Origin: Pseudoalteromonas shioyasakiensis
GTDB taxonomy: Bacteria; Pseudomonadota; Gammaproteobacteria; Enterobacterales; Alteromonadaceae
DNA length: 64,000 nucleotides
Direction of reading: 5' to 3'
NCBI RefSeq assembly: GCF_019134595.1
Contig: NZ_CP077770.1
Location: forward strand, 1,818,001 to 1,882,000
Shown: positions 1 through 8,707 of the stretch, in pieces
Layout of the letters: each line of letters opens with the position of its first letter
Position numbering within the stretch: position 1 is the first letter of the stretch
Program-made: the position numbers and the translations under genes
The notes under the pieces: model-generated
Databases searched by the model: none
Told to the model about the DNA's origin: nothing
The model's input: only the letters and a program-made list of their open reading frames with translations

Positions 1-924
1 TCTGTTGAAAAGTCTAAACAACAGATAAAAGCCGTGGGTAATGCTGAAGCGATTCACTCAGTTATTCTTTACCCAGCCGTTGGAGACAGAGTCACTGCTG
101 TTTACTTTAAACCAGGCGATAACGTTGCCAAAGGTGACTTACTATTAGAGCTTGATTCCCGTAGACAAAAAGCAGCGTTGATCGAAGCTGAAATTACTTT
201 AAAAGATGCTGAGCGTACCATGAAAAGGCTTGAAGAAAGCCACGCCCGTGGTGCGGTACCGCAAAGTGATTTAGATGATGCGAAAACGCTTTATGAGCTA
301 GCAAAAGTCCAGTTAATGCAAGCCAAAACAGAGCGTGAAGACCGCGAAGTTCGCGCTCCTTTTAGTGGTGTTATGGGTTTAACTGACGTCGAAGTAGGCG
401 ACAGGATCACAACCCAAACAGCCATTGCCACTATCGATGATATTTCTGAGCTTTATATCAATTTTAATGCCCCAGAGGCCGCTATCTCAGTGCTTAAGCA
501 AAAATCTTCGGTCGAAGTGGTGCCTTGGTTAGGCGATAAAGCTTACACGGCTAAGGTGGCAGAGCTTGATTCGCGTATTAATGCGCAAACCCGCACTCTT
601 AGAACTAAAGCCAAACTTGATAATAATGCCCAGCAATTTATGCCGGGTATGAGCTTTCGTGTGCACATAAATATTCTAGGTGAAGAGCTTGCCGTAGTAC
701 CCGAAGCTGCCATGATGTGGGGCGCAGCAGGCCCTTACGTATGGAAGAGCGTCGATAAAAAAGCAACTCGCGTTGATGTTAAAATTGAGCAGCGTTTAGC
801 TGGGCGTTTGTTAGTCTCTGGTGGCTTAAATGAAGGCGATTTATTGGTGACAGAAGGAGTTCAGCGCCTAAGACCTAATCAAGAGCTTAATTTCATCAAT
901 GAAGTGCAGCTAGCCAAGGAGTAA
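1..924 (+). CDS. RND efflux periplasmic adaptor subunit (5' truncated)
   Basis: This is the membrane-fusion (adaptor) subunit of a tripartite RND efflux pump, which links the inner-membrane permease to an outer-membrane channel. The reading frame is open from base 1, so the true start and signal peptide lie upstream of the window. The visible protein has the usual order: a biotinyl-lipoyl-like half (GDNVAKGDLLLELDS), an alpha-helical hairpin, the second lipoyl half (VRAPFSGVMGLTDVEVGDRI), and the beta-barrel and membrane-proximal domains. Its stop codon overlaps the permease start by one base (TAATG), so the two are translationally coupled. No outer-membrane factor gene follows. The family is certain; the substrate cannot be told. 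Confidence 0.93.
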   Translation, partial: SVEKSKQQIKAVGNAEAIHSVILYPAVGDRVTAVYFKPGDNVAKGDLLLELDSRRQKAALIEAEITLKDAERTMKRLEESHARGAVPQSDLDDAKTLYELAKVQLMQAKTEREDREVRAPFSGVMGLTDVEVGDRITTQTAIATIDDISELYINFNAPEAAISVLKQKSSVEVVPWLGDKAYTAKVAELDSRINAQTRTLRTKAKLDNNAQQFMPGMSFRVHINILGEELAVVPEAAMMWGAAGPYVWKSVDKKATRVDVKIEQRLAGRLLVSGGLNEGDLLVTEGVQRLRPNQELNFINEVQLAKE

Positions 925-3900
925 TGATGAAACAGCAACCTATGATGGAAGACTTACCATCAATGGCGATACGTCGCCCTGTTTTAATTGTGGTACTTAA
1001 CTTACTCATTATTATCGCCGGTATTGCTGCAATAGCAGGGGTTGAAGTACGAGAGCTTCCTGATGTCGATAGACCACGCATTACTGTATCAGCGTCTTTT
1101 CCGGGTGGCTCACCAGAAACTGTAGATACCGAAGTAACCAGTAAGCTTGAAGGGGCGGTTGCTAGGGTCAGTGGTGTAAAGTCGATTCGTGCGCAAAGTG
1201 AAGAAAACAATGCTCGTATCGTGGTTGAGTTTCGCCCCGGTGTTAATCTAGATGATGCTGCAAACGAAACACGTGAATCGGTGGCCCGTGTACAGCGGGA
1301 ACTACCCGAAGAAGTAGAGCGGGTATCAATTATCAAGGCCGATAACGATGCCGAAGCGGTAGTATCGTTAACAGTATCAAGTGATAGCTTATCCCTTGAG
1401 GCACTGACAGAGCGTGTTGATGTTGACTTAGCCCCGCAGTTTTTGACCATTCCAGGGGTTGCCGATGTACGCTTAAATGGCGACCGTGAACGGGTGCTTA
1501 GAGTGCGTATCGACCCACTTAAGCTAAGCAGCTTTAACCTTACCGTACCAGATATTGCCGATGTACTTCGTCAGGCTCCCTTTGATGTGCCTGCAGGTAG
1601 TTTAAAATCAAGCGATCAACAGGTGATTGTTCGTGCTGATGCAACATCAATTTCTGCTGAACAAGTAGCCGATATCATTGTACGAGACGATACCCGTATT
1701 GGCGATGTTGCTGCTGTTTACTTTGGCCCAGCTGATCCTCGTTCATTCGTAAGGCTTAATGGCACACCCGTGATTGGCATGGAAATAATTCGTCAGGCGC
1801 AATCTAATACCATTGAAATTTCTGATGAAGTGCTCACTTTAATCGAACGAATGCGAGTGCGTTTTCCTGAAATGGAATTTACTTTAACCTCTGATGATGC
1901 GCAGTTTATCAGAAGCTCAGTTGATGAAGTTATTAACTCACTGTTACTAACCGTGCTGTTAGTGGTGATCACACTGTGGGTGTTTATTGGCTCATGGCGC
2001 GCAACGCTTGTTCCTGCATTTGCGATACCTGTTGCATTAATTGGCTCTTTAGCACTTATTTGGGCGCTTGGTTTTTCAATTAATATTCTTACCTTACTTG
2101 CGTTAGTGTTAGCTACCGGCCTAATTGTAGATGATGCCATTGTGGTAAGTGAAAACATACAACGTCAGCGGGGCTTAGGTCTTGGTCGTCGTGCAGCTGC
2201 AGTGGTTGGTACTCGCGAGGTATTCTTTGCTGTTGTGGCAACTACCGCCGTATTGGCTGCGGTGTTTGTGCCTATTGCTTTTTTACCATCAACAGCAGGG
2301 CGACTATTTAGAGAGTTTGGTGGTGTACTTGCGGGTGCTGTGATCATCTCAAGTTTTGTAGCTTTGTCTTTGGTACCTGCACTGACATCAAAACTTAAAT
2401 TAAAGCAGGGTGGTTTTCATCCATTTGCGAAAGTTGGCCATGTTTTAGCCGCTGTTTATAAGCGTACAATACATGGTGTACTTGAGCATGCATGGCTCAC
2501 CTTCTTTGCGTGTTTGTTGGTCGCTGCAGGCTCTGGTGCACTGTATTTCAATTTAGATAACGAGCTATTACCGACTGAAGATCGCGGTAAAATTCGTATT
2601 TTTGCCCGTGGTCCTGATGGTGTTGGTCTGAACTTTATGGACAGGCAAGCGGTGCAAATGGAAGATATCTTACTGCCTTATGTTGAAAGTGGTGATATTG
2701 AGTCTATTTACACAGTGGTTGGGCAATGGGATCCAAATATTGTATTTATTACCGTGCCTCTAAAGCATTGGGACGAACGTCATTTTAGTCAGCAAGAAAT
2801 TATCAATAAAATACGTGAACCTTTAGGTAATATTCCTGGTGCGGCAGGTTACCCTGGTGGTTCAAATAGTTTGAACTTGCGTGGTCAAGGCGGTGGTATT
2901 GAGCTTGCTTTATTGGGGCAAGACTACCTCGAGATATTTAAAGCCGCGCAAGATTTCTCTGCTGAAATTGAAAAAGCAGTACCAGAAGTGGCGCCTGTGC
3001 GTATTTCATATCAGCCGTCACAGCCACAATTACGGGTAAATATTGATAGACGTCGTGCTGAAGAGCTTGGCGTATCGCTTAGTGATATATCAGTGACACT
3101 ACGTGCTGCAATTAATGGTGATGATATTGCCGATTTAAACATTGGTGATCAATCAATCCCGATTATGCTGCAAGCACAAAATCAAACTATCACTAACCCA
3201 AGTGACTTAGCTAACTTGTATGTTGGTGGCCGTAATGGTCAATTAGTACCACTGAGCAGTGTGGCAACGATTACAGAAGAAGGTGTTGCAGCTGAGCTTG
3301 AGCGCCATGCACAACGCCGAGCTATTGAACTGAGTATGGAAATGCCAGAAGGCGTAACTATTGCTGAGCTGGTTACAAAAATCCGTGATATTTCAGAGCA
3401 ATCTCTGCCTGCTGGCATCAGTTTAGCGTTTAAAGGTGAGGCATTAACCTTTGAAGAAACTGCCAATGAAGTATTAGTGACCTATGTTCTGGCTTTTTTA
3501 ATTGTACTACTGGTTTTGGCAGCGCAATTTGAAAGTGTAAATAGTGCAATTGTGGTGATGATCACTGTACCGTTTGGTATTACATCTGCGATTTTGGCAC
3601 TGTATCTAACAGGTACATCATTAAACATTTACTCGCAAATTGGTTTAGTAATGCTGATTGGTTTGATTGCTAAAAATGCGATATTGCTGGTGGAATTTGC
3701 TGACCAATTACGCGACCAAGGACGCTCGGTTAGAGTTGCGGTAGAAGAGGCTGCACTAGTTCGTCTTCGCCCTATTGCGATGACGCTAGTTTCAACTTTA
3801 TTGGGTGCATTACCACTTATTTTATCTACCGGCGCGGGGGCAGAGGCTCGTAACGCGATTGGTTGGGTGGTATTTGGCGGTTTAGCACTTGCGGTGTTAT

Positions 3901-4004
3901 TTACTCTATATTTAACGCCTGTTATTTACCTTGGTTTAGCTCGCTTTACTAAACCAAGGGGAGATGAGTCGAAACTTCTGGCTGAAGAGTTAGAAAAGGC
4001 TTAA
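924..4004 (+). CDS. RND efflux permease, HAE1 family
   Basis: Inner-membrane proton-driven RND transporter of 1026 aa, the normal length for the AcrB/MexB/VexH class. TM1 lies near residues 17-38, followed by a large periplasmic porter loop (PGGSPETVDTEVTSKLE). Then come TM2-TM6, with the TM4 motif GLIVDDAIVVSENI carrying the two aspartates of the proton relay. A second periplasmic loop and TM8-TM12 follow (GLIAKNAILLVEFADQL in the second repeat). A second ATG three bases downstream (927) is an equally possible start. The gene is coupled to the adaptor before it and followed by a strong hairpin. It probably exports hydrophobic or amphiphilic compounds, but specificity is not visible. Confidence 0.95.
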   Translation: MMKQQPMMEDLPSMAIRRPVLIVVLNLLIIIAGIAAIAGVEVRELPDVDRPRITVSASFPGGSPETVDTEVTSKLEGAVARVSGVKSIRAQSEENNARIVVEFRPGVNLDDAANETRESVARVQRELPEEVERVSIIKADNDAEAVVSLTVSSDSLSLEALTERVDVDLAPQFLTIPGVADVRLNGDRERVLRVRIDPLKLSSFNLTVPDIADVLRQAPFDVPAGSLKSSDQQVIVRADATSISAEQVADIIVRDDTRIGDVAAVYFGPADPRSFVRLNGTPVIGMEIIRQAQSNTIEISDEVLTLIERMRVRFPEMEFTLTSDDAQFIRSSVDEVINSLLLTVLLVVITLWVFIGSWRATLVPAFAIPVALIGSLALIWALGFSINILTLLALVLATGLIVDDAIVVSENIQRQRGLGLGRRAAAVVGTREVFFAVVATTAVLAAVFVPIAFLPSTAGRLFREFGGVLAGAVIISSFVALSLVPALTSKLKLKQGGFHPFAKVGHVLAAVYKRTIHGVLEHAWLTFFACLLVAAGSGALYFNLDNELLPTEDRGKIRIFARGPDGVGLNFMDRQAVQMEDILLPYVESGDIESIYTVVGQWDPNIVFITVPLKHWDERHFSQQEIINKIREPLGNIPGAAGYPGGSNSLNLRGQGGGIELALLGQDYLEIFKAAQDFSAEIEKAVPEVAPVRISYQPSQPQLRVNIDRRRAEELGVSLSDISVTLRAAINGDDIADLNIGDQSIPIMLQAQNQTITNPSDLANLYVGGRNGQLVPLSSVATITEEGVAAELERHAQRRAIELSMEMPEGVTIAELVTKIRDISEQSLPAGISLAFKGEALTFEETANEVLVTYVLAFLIVLLVLAAQFESVNSAIVVMITVPFGITSAILALYLTGTSLNIYSQIGLVMLIGLIAKNAILLVEFADQLRDQGRSVRVAVEEAALVRLRPIAMTLVSTLLGALPLILSTGAGAEARNAIGWVVFGGLALAVLFTLYLTPVIYLGLARFTKPRGDESKLLAEELEKA

Positions 4005-4012
4005 TCCTACTT

Positions 4013-4047
4013 AATTGGCTATTTTTTCTTTGAAAAAATAGCCAATT
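4013..4047 (+). terminator. Hairpin after the RND operon
   Basis: A perfect 15-bp stem (4013-4027 with 4033-4047) and 5-nt loop starts 9 bases after the permease stop. The right arm is A-rich and no U tract follows, so it is terminator-like or mRNA-stabilising rather than a textbook intrinsic terminator. Confidence 0.6.
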
Positions 4048-4088
4048 ACCCTCACAATTAAATCAAATGGTTTAATCTAGGTACGCGT

Positions 4089-5987
4089 ATGCAAGCCGAA
4101 CATGTCGATATTGCCCAATTTCTTGCTGATCATGCCCCTTTTGATGATCTTCCTGAAGAGGCGGTAAATAAACTCGCTGCACAAATCGAAATCGCTTATT
4201 TTCGCGCAGGCACTGAAATATTAAATTATGGCGAAGATATCGCTGATTTATATGTCATACGCAGTGGTGCTGTTGAAATGTATCGCCGTGATGGTGATTT
4301 ATACAACCGTTTAACTATCGGTGGTATTTTTGGTTCAATGGGCCTTCTTATGAACCGTAAAGTGCGGTTTCCGGCCAAGGCGCTTGAGGATACCTTAGTT
4401 TATTGCATCAATGTTAAGTTGTTTAACGAGTTTTGTGATGAGTACGAAGCGTTCGCAGATTTCTTTGAAGCCGATGGTAATGTGCGCCTGCACCAGGCAA
4501 TTGTTGAACAAGCAGACAGCAACGATTTAACAACTGCTAAGGTTAAGTCGCTTCTTCATCGAGATGTTGTTACTGTGGCAAAAGATGCTTCTGTTCAAAT
4601 GGTTGCGCAACTAATGACGCAAGAGTCGGTATCGTCTGTACTGGTCACTGATGCGGATAAACCTATTAGTGATGATCCTGATGATGACGACGGCCAAGTT
4701 GTTGGTATTATTACCGACCGTGACTTACGTACCAGTGTTATAGCTGAAGGTTTAAGTTACGAAGCGCCAGCAGCGCAAATTATGCAAAAAGACCTATTAC
4801 TGCTTGATAGCAATGCCTATGTGTTTGAAGCCGTGCTGGCAATGCTCAGAGATAATATTCACCACCTACCTGTTGTTGTTAAGAAAAAACCCATTGGCGT
4901 AATTTCTTTATCGGATATTTTACGTTACGAATCGCAAAGTAGCTTATTGTTAGTGCGCGGTATTTTAGCTCAACAATCGATTGAAGATTTAGCTCACTAT
5001 GCAAGGCAATTACCTAATGTATTTGTTCGTATGGTTAACGAAGACGCTAACTCTCACATGATTGGTACTGCAATGGCTGTTATAGGCCGAACCTTCAAAC
5101 AACGTTTACTTGATTTAGCTGAAGAAAAGTTTGGCCCGCCGCCAGTTCCTTATTGCTTTATCGCTTTAGGCTCTATGGCTCGTGATGAGCAATTAATTGT
5201 GACCGACCAAGATAACGCCATTATCCTTGATAATAGTTTTAACGAGGAATTACATGACGAGTATTTCCAAAATTTGGCTGACTTTGTCTGTGATGGTTTA
5301 GCTGAGTGCGGCTATAAATACTGTGAAGGTGAAATTATGGCGTCATTTAAAAAGTGGCGTTTAACACGTGAGCAGTGGAAAGAGCAATTTGCAGGTTGGA
5401 TGGCCGAACCTAAACCACAGGCTTTATTACACAGCTCGATCTTTTTTGATTTAGACGGTGTATACGGTAGAAATAAATGGGCCGAGGAGCTCAAGCGTTT
5501 TATCGCAACACAAGGGCGCAAGAATAAACGCTTCTTAGCTAACCTCGCCGCTAACGCACGTAACAGAACACCGCCTTTAGGTTTCTTTAAAGACTTTGTG
5601 TTAGAGCATAATGGTCAACACAAGCGCTCTATGAACTTAAAACGCCGCGGTACAGCGCCTTTATCTGACGTAATACGCGTGCACGCATTAGCGATAGGTA
5701 GCCGTAAACAAAATTCTTTCGAGCGTTTAGAGGATATTATCGAAGCTAAATTACTCCCTGAAGGCAAAGCACAAGATTTACGAGATGCCCTAGAGTACAT
5801 TGCTATGATCAGGATAAGACACCAAGCATGGCAAATAGAAAAGCTTGATGAAACGCCAGATAACGACTTAGAGCCTCATTTACTTTCTCCTTTTGAGCAG
5901 CGTAATCTCAAAGAAGCGTTTGCCATTTTAGATAAAGCGCAGAATTTCCTTAAATTCAGATATTCAGCCAACACAGGGATGAAGTAA
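4089..5987 (+). CDS. cNMP-binding / CBS / DUF294 nucleotidyltransferase-like protein
   Basis: A 632-aa cytoplasmic regulatory protein with four modules. An N-terminal cyclic-nucleotide-binding fold spans about residues 10-130 (GEDIADLYVIRSGAVEMYRR). A CBS pair spans about 150-285 (VVGIITDRDLR; IGVISLSDILRYE). A nucleotidyltransferase-like domain follows, with GSMARDEQ and TDQDNAIIL resembling the active site of GlnD-type uridylyltransferases. A DUF294 C-terminal domain ends the protein. The family is common in proteobacteria next to a DnaQ-like exonuclease, as here. A role in nucleotide- or second-messenger-dependent modification of a partner is an inference; no substrate is known to me. The next gene starts within its stop codon (TAATG). 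Confidence 0.88.
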   Translation: MQAEHVDIAQFLADHAPFDDLPEEAVNKLAAQIEIAYFRAGTEILNYGEDIADLYVIRSGAVEMYRRDGDLYNRLTIGGIFGSMGLLMNRKVRFPAKALEDTLVYCINVKLFNEFCDEYEAFADFFEADGNVRLHQAIVEQADSNDLTTAKVKSLLHRDVVTVAKDASVQMVAQLMTQESVSSVLVTDADKPISDDPDDDDGQVVGIITDRDLRTSVIAEGLSYEAPAAQIMQKDLLLLDSNAYVFEAVLAMLRDNIHHLPVVVKKKPIGVISLSDILRYESQSSLLLVRGILAQQSIEDLAHYARQLPNVFVRMVNEDANSHMIGTAMAVIGRTFKQRLLDLAEEKFGPPPVPYCFIALGSMARDEQLIVTDQDNAIILDNSFNEELHDEYFQNLADFVCDGLAECGYKYCEGEIMASFKKWRLTREQWKEQFAGWMAEPKPQALLHSSIFFDLDGVYGRNKWAEELKRFIATQGRKNKRFLANLAANARNRTPPLGFFKDFVLEHNGQHKRSMNLKRRGTAPLSDVIRVHALAIGSRKQNSFERLEDIIEAKLLPEGKAQDLRDALEYIAMIRIRHQAWQIEKLDETPDNDLEPHLLSPFEQRNLKEAFAILDKAQNFLKFRYSANTGMK

Positions 5988-6694
5988 TGGCAAAACGAGG
6001 CGCAAAACTTGATTGGCCAACTCGATATCAGCAGTTATTAGCACAGAGCAAACAGCCGCTAATTCAAGCGTTTTATGAATCAGCTCTTTGTGATTTAAAC
6101 ATGCCAATTAGCGATGTTCCCTTCGTTGCGCTTGATTTTGAGACAACCGGTCTAAACTATCAAAGTGACGATATAGTCAGTGTTGGTTTAATCCCATTCA
6201 ATACTAAGCGTATTTTTTGTAAAGATAGTCAACATTGGATTGTTCAACCAAGGCGTAAGCTTGCTGAAGAGTCGATTGTTATTCATGGTATAACTCACTC
6301 AGAAGTGAGTGATGCACCAGACTTTTCAACAATTATGGAGCCATTGTTAGCAGCATTAAAAGGCAAAATTATTGTGGTGCATTTTGCACCCATTGAAAGG
6401 CATTTTTTATATCAAGCGTTGCAAGCACGCTTAGGCGAAGGGCTTGAATTTGCCGTTATAGACACGTTAGATCTGGAAACTCGTGCTCTTAGAGCAAAGC
6501 AAGGGTTACTAGGGCGTTTATTTAACTCTAAGCTTGATTCTGTGCGCTTAGCAGACTCTCGTATTCGTTATTCGTTACCTGCGTACCAAAACCACAATGC
6601 ACTGAATGATGCCACAGCCACCGCTGAGCTGCTACAAGCGCAAATAGCTTACCACTACCGCCAAGATACACCGCTAAGCGAATTACTCATATAG
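5987..6694 (+). CDS. 3'-5' exonuclease, DnaQ/DEDD family
   Basis: A 235-aa DEDD-superfamily exonuclease. ExoI contains FVALDFETTGL (Asp and Glu metal ligands), ExoII contains IVVHFAPIERHFL, and ExoIII contains HNALNDATATAELL (the H...D of the DEDDh subtype). It resembles DNA polymerase III epsilon but stands alone. It overlaps the preceding cNMP/CBS gene by one base, so the two are co-translated. That pairing suggests the exonuclease activity is functionally tied to the nucleotide-sensing partner, but the role is unproven. The gene ends shortly before a strong bidirectional terminator. Confidence 0.9.
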   Translation: MAKRGAKLDWPTRYQQLLAQSKQPLIQAFYESALCDLNMPISDVPFVALDFETTGLNYQSDDIVSVGLIPFNTKRIFCKDSQHWIVQPRRKLAEESIVIHGITHSEVSDAPDFSTIMEPLLAALKGKIIVVHFAPIERHFLYQALQARLGEGLEFAVIDTLDLETRALRAKQGLLGRLFNSKLDSVRLADSRIRYSLPAYQNHNALNDATATAELLQAQIAYHYRQDTPLSELLI

Positions 6695-6760
6695 CGTGCT
6701 TAACAGCACAGATTTTATGACGAGTAATTTAAATTAAATGAGCAAAGCTTATAAATAAAA

Positions 6761-6783
6761 AACGCCGCAAATGCGGCGTTTTT
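6761..6783. terminator. Bidirectional intrinsic terminator
   Basis: A GC-rich stem (aacgccgca, 6761-6769, with tgcggcgtt, 6772-6780) is flanked by an A tract on the left and a T tract on the right. It sits between the convergent exonuclease and BCCT genes and can serve both. Confidence 0.9.
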
Positions 6784-6800
6784 ATTATTTAACGGCAAGT

Positions 6801-8375
6801 TTAGTTTCTTGGTTCTGTTCGTAAGCCAAGGATTAAACTCACACACATTAATAGCAATACAAAGGTAAACGGTAAGCCCGTAGATACGGCGCCGGCTTGT
6901 AATGCTTCGATAGCTTGTGTGCCACCAATCCAAACAAGTGCAGCTGCAATAGCGCCCTCGATTGTAGCCCAGAAAATACGTTGTGGTACTGGTGCATCAA
7001 CTTTACCACCGGCAGTGATAGAGTCGATTACTAATGACCCTGAGTCTGATGAAGTAATAAAGAATACGAGTACTAGCACAATTGCAATGAATGAAAGCAC
7101 TTGAGACATTGGTAGGGCTTCAAACATTTGGAACATAGCAAGTGGTACATCAGTTAAGCCTTTTTCACCTAGTACACCTACTTTATTAATAACTTGCTCA
7201 ATAGCGATACCACCATAAATTGACATCCAGAAGATAGTCACAACAGTAGGAACTAGTAATACAGCAATTAAGAACTCACGGATTGTGCGGCCTTCAGATA
7301 CGCGCGCAATGAACATCCCTACAAACGGTGACCATGAAATCCACCAAGCCCAGTAGAATACAGTCCAGCCATGCATCCATGTTTCATCTTCACGGCCATG
7401 TGGGTTACTTAGTGGAATAATGTTTTCAACATAACCCATTACTGTATTAGGTAGGTTGCCAAAGGCTGCAGAAAAACCAACAAGTGCAACAAATACAAGT
7501 AATACAAAAGCAATAAGCATGTTTACGTTACTAAGTAGTTTTACACCGCCGTCGATACCGCGAACAACAGAAATAACAGCAAGTAATGTTACACCTACAA
7601 TAACGCCAATTTGTAAGCCAATTCCGCTATCAGTACCAAATACATGGTTAATACCTGCAGCAGCTTGTTGTGCACCTAAACCAAGAGAAGTGGCAAGGCC
7701 GAATAGGGTGGCAAGTACAGCGAGAATATCAATAAGGTGGCCTGGCCAGCCCCATGCTTTGTCACCTAAAATTGGGTAAAAAATCGAACGAATTGATAAC
7801 GGCAGGCCTTTGTTATAGCAAAAGAATGCGAGTGAAAGCGAAACAACGGCGTAAATTGCCCAAGGGTGTAAACCCCAATGGAACATAGTTGCACCCATTG
7901 CCATTTTGGCAGCTTCCGGCGTGTTTGCTTCAACACCGAGAGGTGTTTCGTACCAGCCTGTAAAGTAAGCTACAGGTTCTGCTACGCCCCAGAACATTAA
8001 GCCTATACCCATACCTGCAGCAAATAACATTGCTAACCAAGAAATACGAGAGTGAGTTGGACGCGCTTCTTTACCACCAAGGCGGATATTACCGTATGGT
8101 GAAACAATTAACGCTAAGCAAAACAATACGAATAAGTTTGCTGACCACATAAAAAAGCCATCAAAGTTATTAATAATGTCGTTCTTAATACCATTTAGGG
8201 TTGTTTTTGCTGTTTCAGCATCTGAAATTAGTGTTGCCACTAAGAATAGGGCAATTAAACCAGCACTAATGCCAAATACAGGGTTATGCACATCAAAACC
8301 CCATTTTTGTACATTGTCCTGACCGACGGTGTAGTCGGTATTGTCGATACTGTACTTATCATGATGTTCGCTCAT
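6801..8375 (-). CDS. BCCT-family betaine/carnitine/choline transporter
   Basis: A 524-aa inner-membrane symporter of the betaine-choline-carnitine transporter family, with about 12 hydrophobic segments. Family hallmarks are GMGIGLMFWGVAEP and the tryptophan-rich stretch FYWAWWISWSPFVGMF followed by IARVSEGRTIREF. Members import glycine betaine, choline, carnitine or DMSP, often with Na+, either for osmoprotection or as carbon source. The short C-terminal tail, without a long charged osmosensing extension, argues against a BetP-like sensor, but this is weak evidence. No betaine catabolic genes are adjacent. A Shine-Dalgarno aagagg precedes the start. Confidence 0.93.
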   Translation of the reverse strand: MSEHHDKYSIDNTDYTVGQDNVQKWGFDVHNPVFGISAGLIALFLVATLISDAETAKTTLNGIKNDIINNFDGFFMWSANLFVLFCLALIVSPYGNIRLGGKEARPTHSRISWLAMLFAAGMGIGLMFWGVAEPVAYFTGWYETPLGVEANTPEAAKMAMGATMFHWGLHPWAIYAVVSLSLAFFCYNKGLPLSIRSIFYPILGDKAWGWPGHLIDILAVLATLFGLATSLGLGAQQAAAGINHVFGTDSGIGLQIGVIVGVTLLAVISVVRGIDGGVKLLSNVNMLIAFVLLVFVALVGFSAAFGNLPNTVMGYVENIIPLSNPHGREDETWMHGWTVFYWAWWISWSPFVGMFIARVSEGRTIREFLIAVLLVPTVVTIFWMSIYGGIAIEQVINKVGVLGEKGLTDVPLAMFQMFEALPMSQVLSFIAIVLVLVFFITSSDSGSLVIDSITAGGKVDAPVPQRIFWATIEGAIAAALVWIGGTQAIEALQAGAVSTGLPFTFVLLLMCVSLILGLRTEPRN

Positions 8376-8707
8376 GAATACCTCTTGTTGTAGTTATATC
8401 TAGCAGAAAGCTAAACGGCCGGATGGCACAAGCTCGGCTAACACTCTTTTTACGTATGAAACTTAAAATTAGTTTGTAGACGAACTAAATTTGTACCAAA
8501 GTCTAGTCTTTAGTGTAGGAGTTCGAAAAAAAATGTAAATGCTTTTGTCCCTAAACAGCCGAATAAATGCAGTTTTTTACGTTTTTTGTTGGAATTGTGA
8601 ACAAATTGGGTCGGGAAAGGAATAATTTGATGACAGTATTATTTCAAAGCAAATTATTTCAATTGAGAGGAAGGTGCTGCAAACACAGGGCTTGCAGCAC
8701 AAAGTTA
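8376..8707. other. Intergenic region upstream of the BCCT gene
   Basis: A 332-bp gap holding the BCCT promoter region and the 3' end region of asnB. It contains an AT-rich imperfect dyad at about 8466-8492 (arms aaattagtt and aactaaattt), about 90-115 bases upstream of the BCCT start, which could be an operator. It also has a 9-bp hairpin at 8674-8700. Short reading frames here have no recognisable protein features. Confidence 0.5.
8674..8700 (-). terminator. Hairpin after asnB
   Basis: Nine-base-pair stem gtgctgcaa / ttgcagcac with a 9-nt loop, 8 bases beyond the asnB stop. On the minus strand it is followed by a pyrimidine-rich but not pure U stretch, so it is a probable rather than certain terminator. 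Confidence 0.55.

Noticed and set aside
896..1450. A 184-codon minus-strand frame opposite the RND permease
   Set aside because: It is a shadow of the permease gene; its Ser/Thr/Arg-rich product is typical of antisense translation of a real gene.
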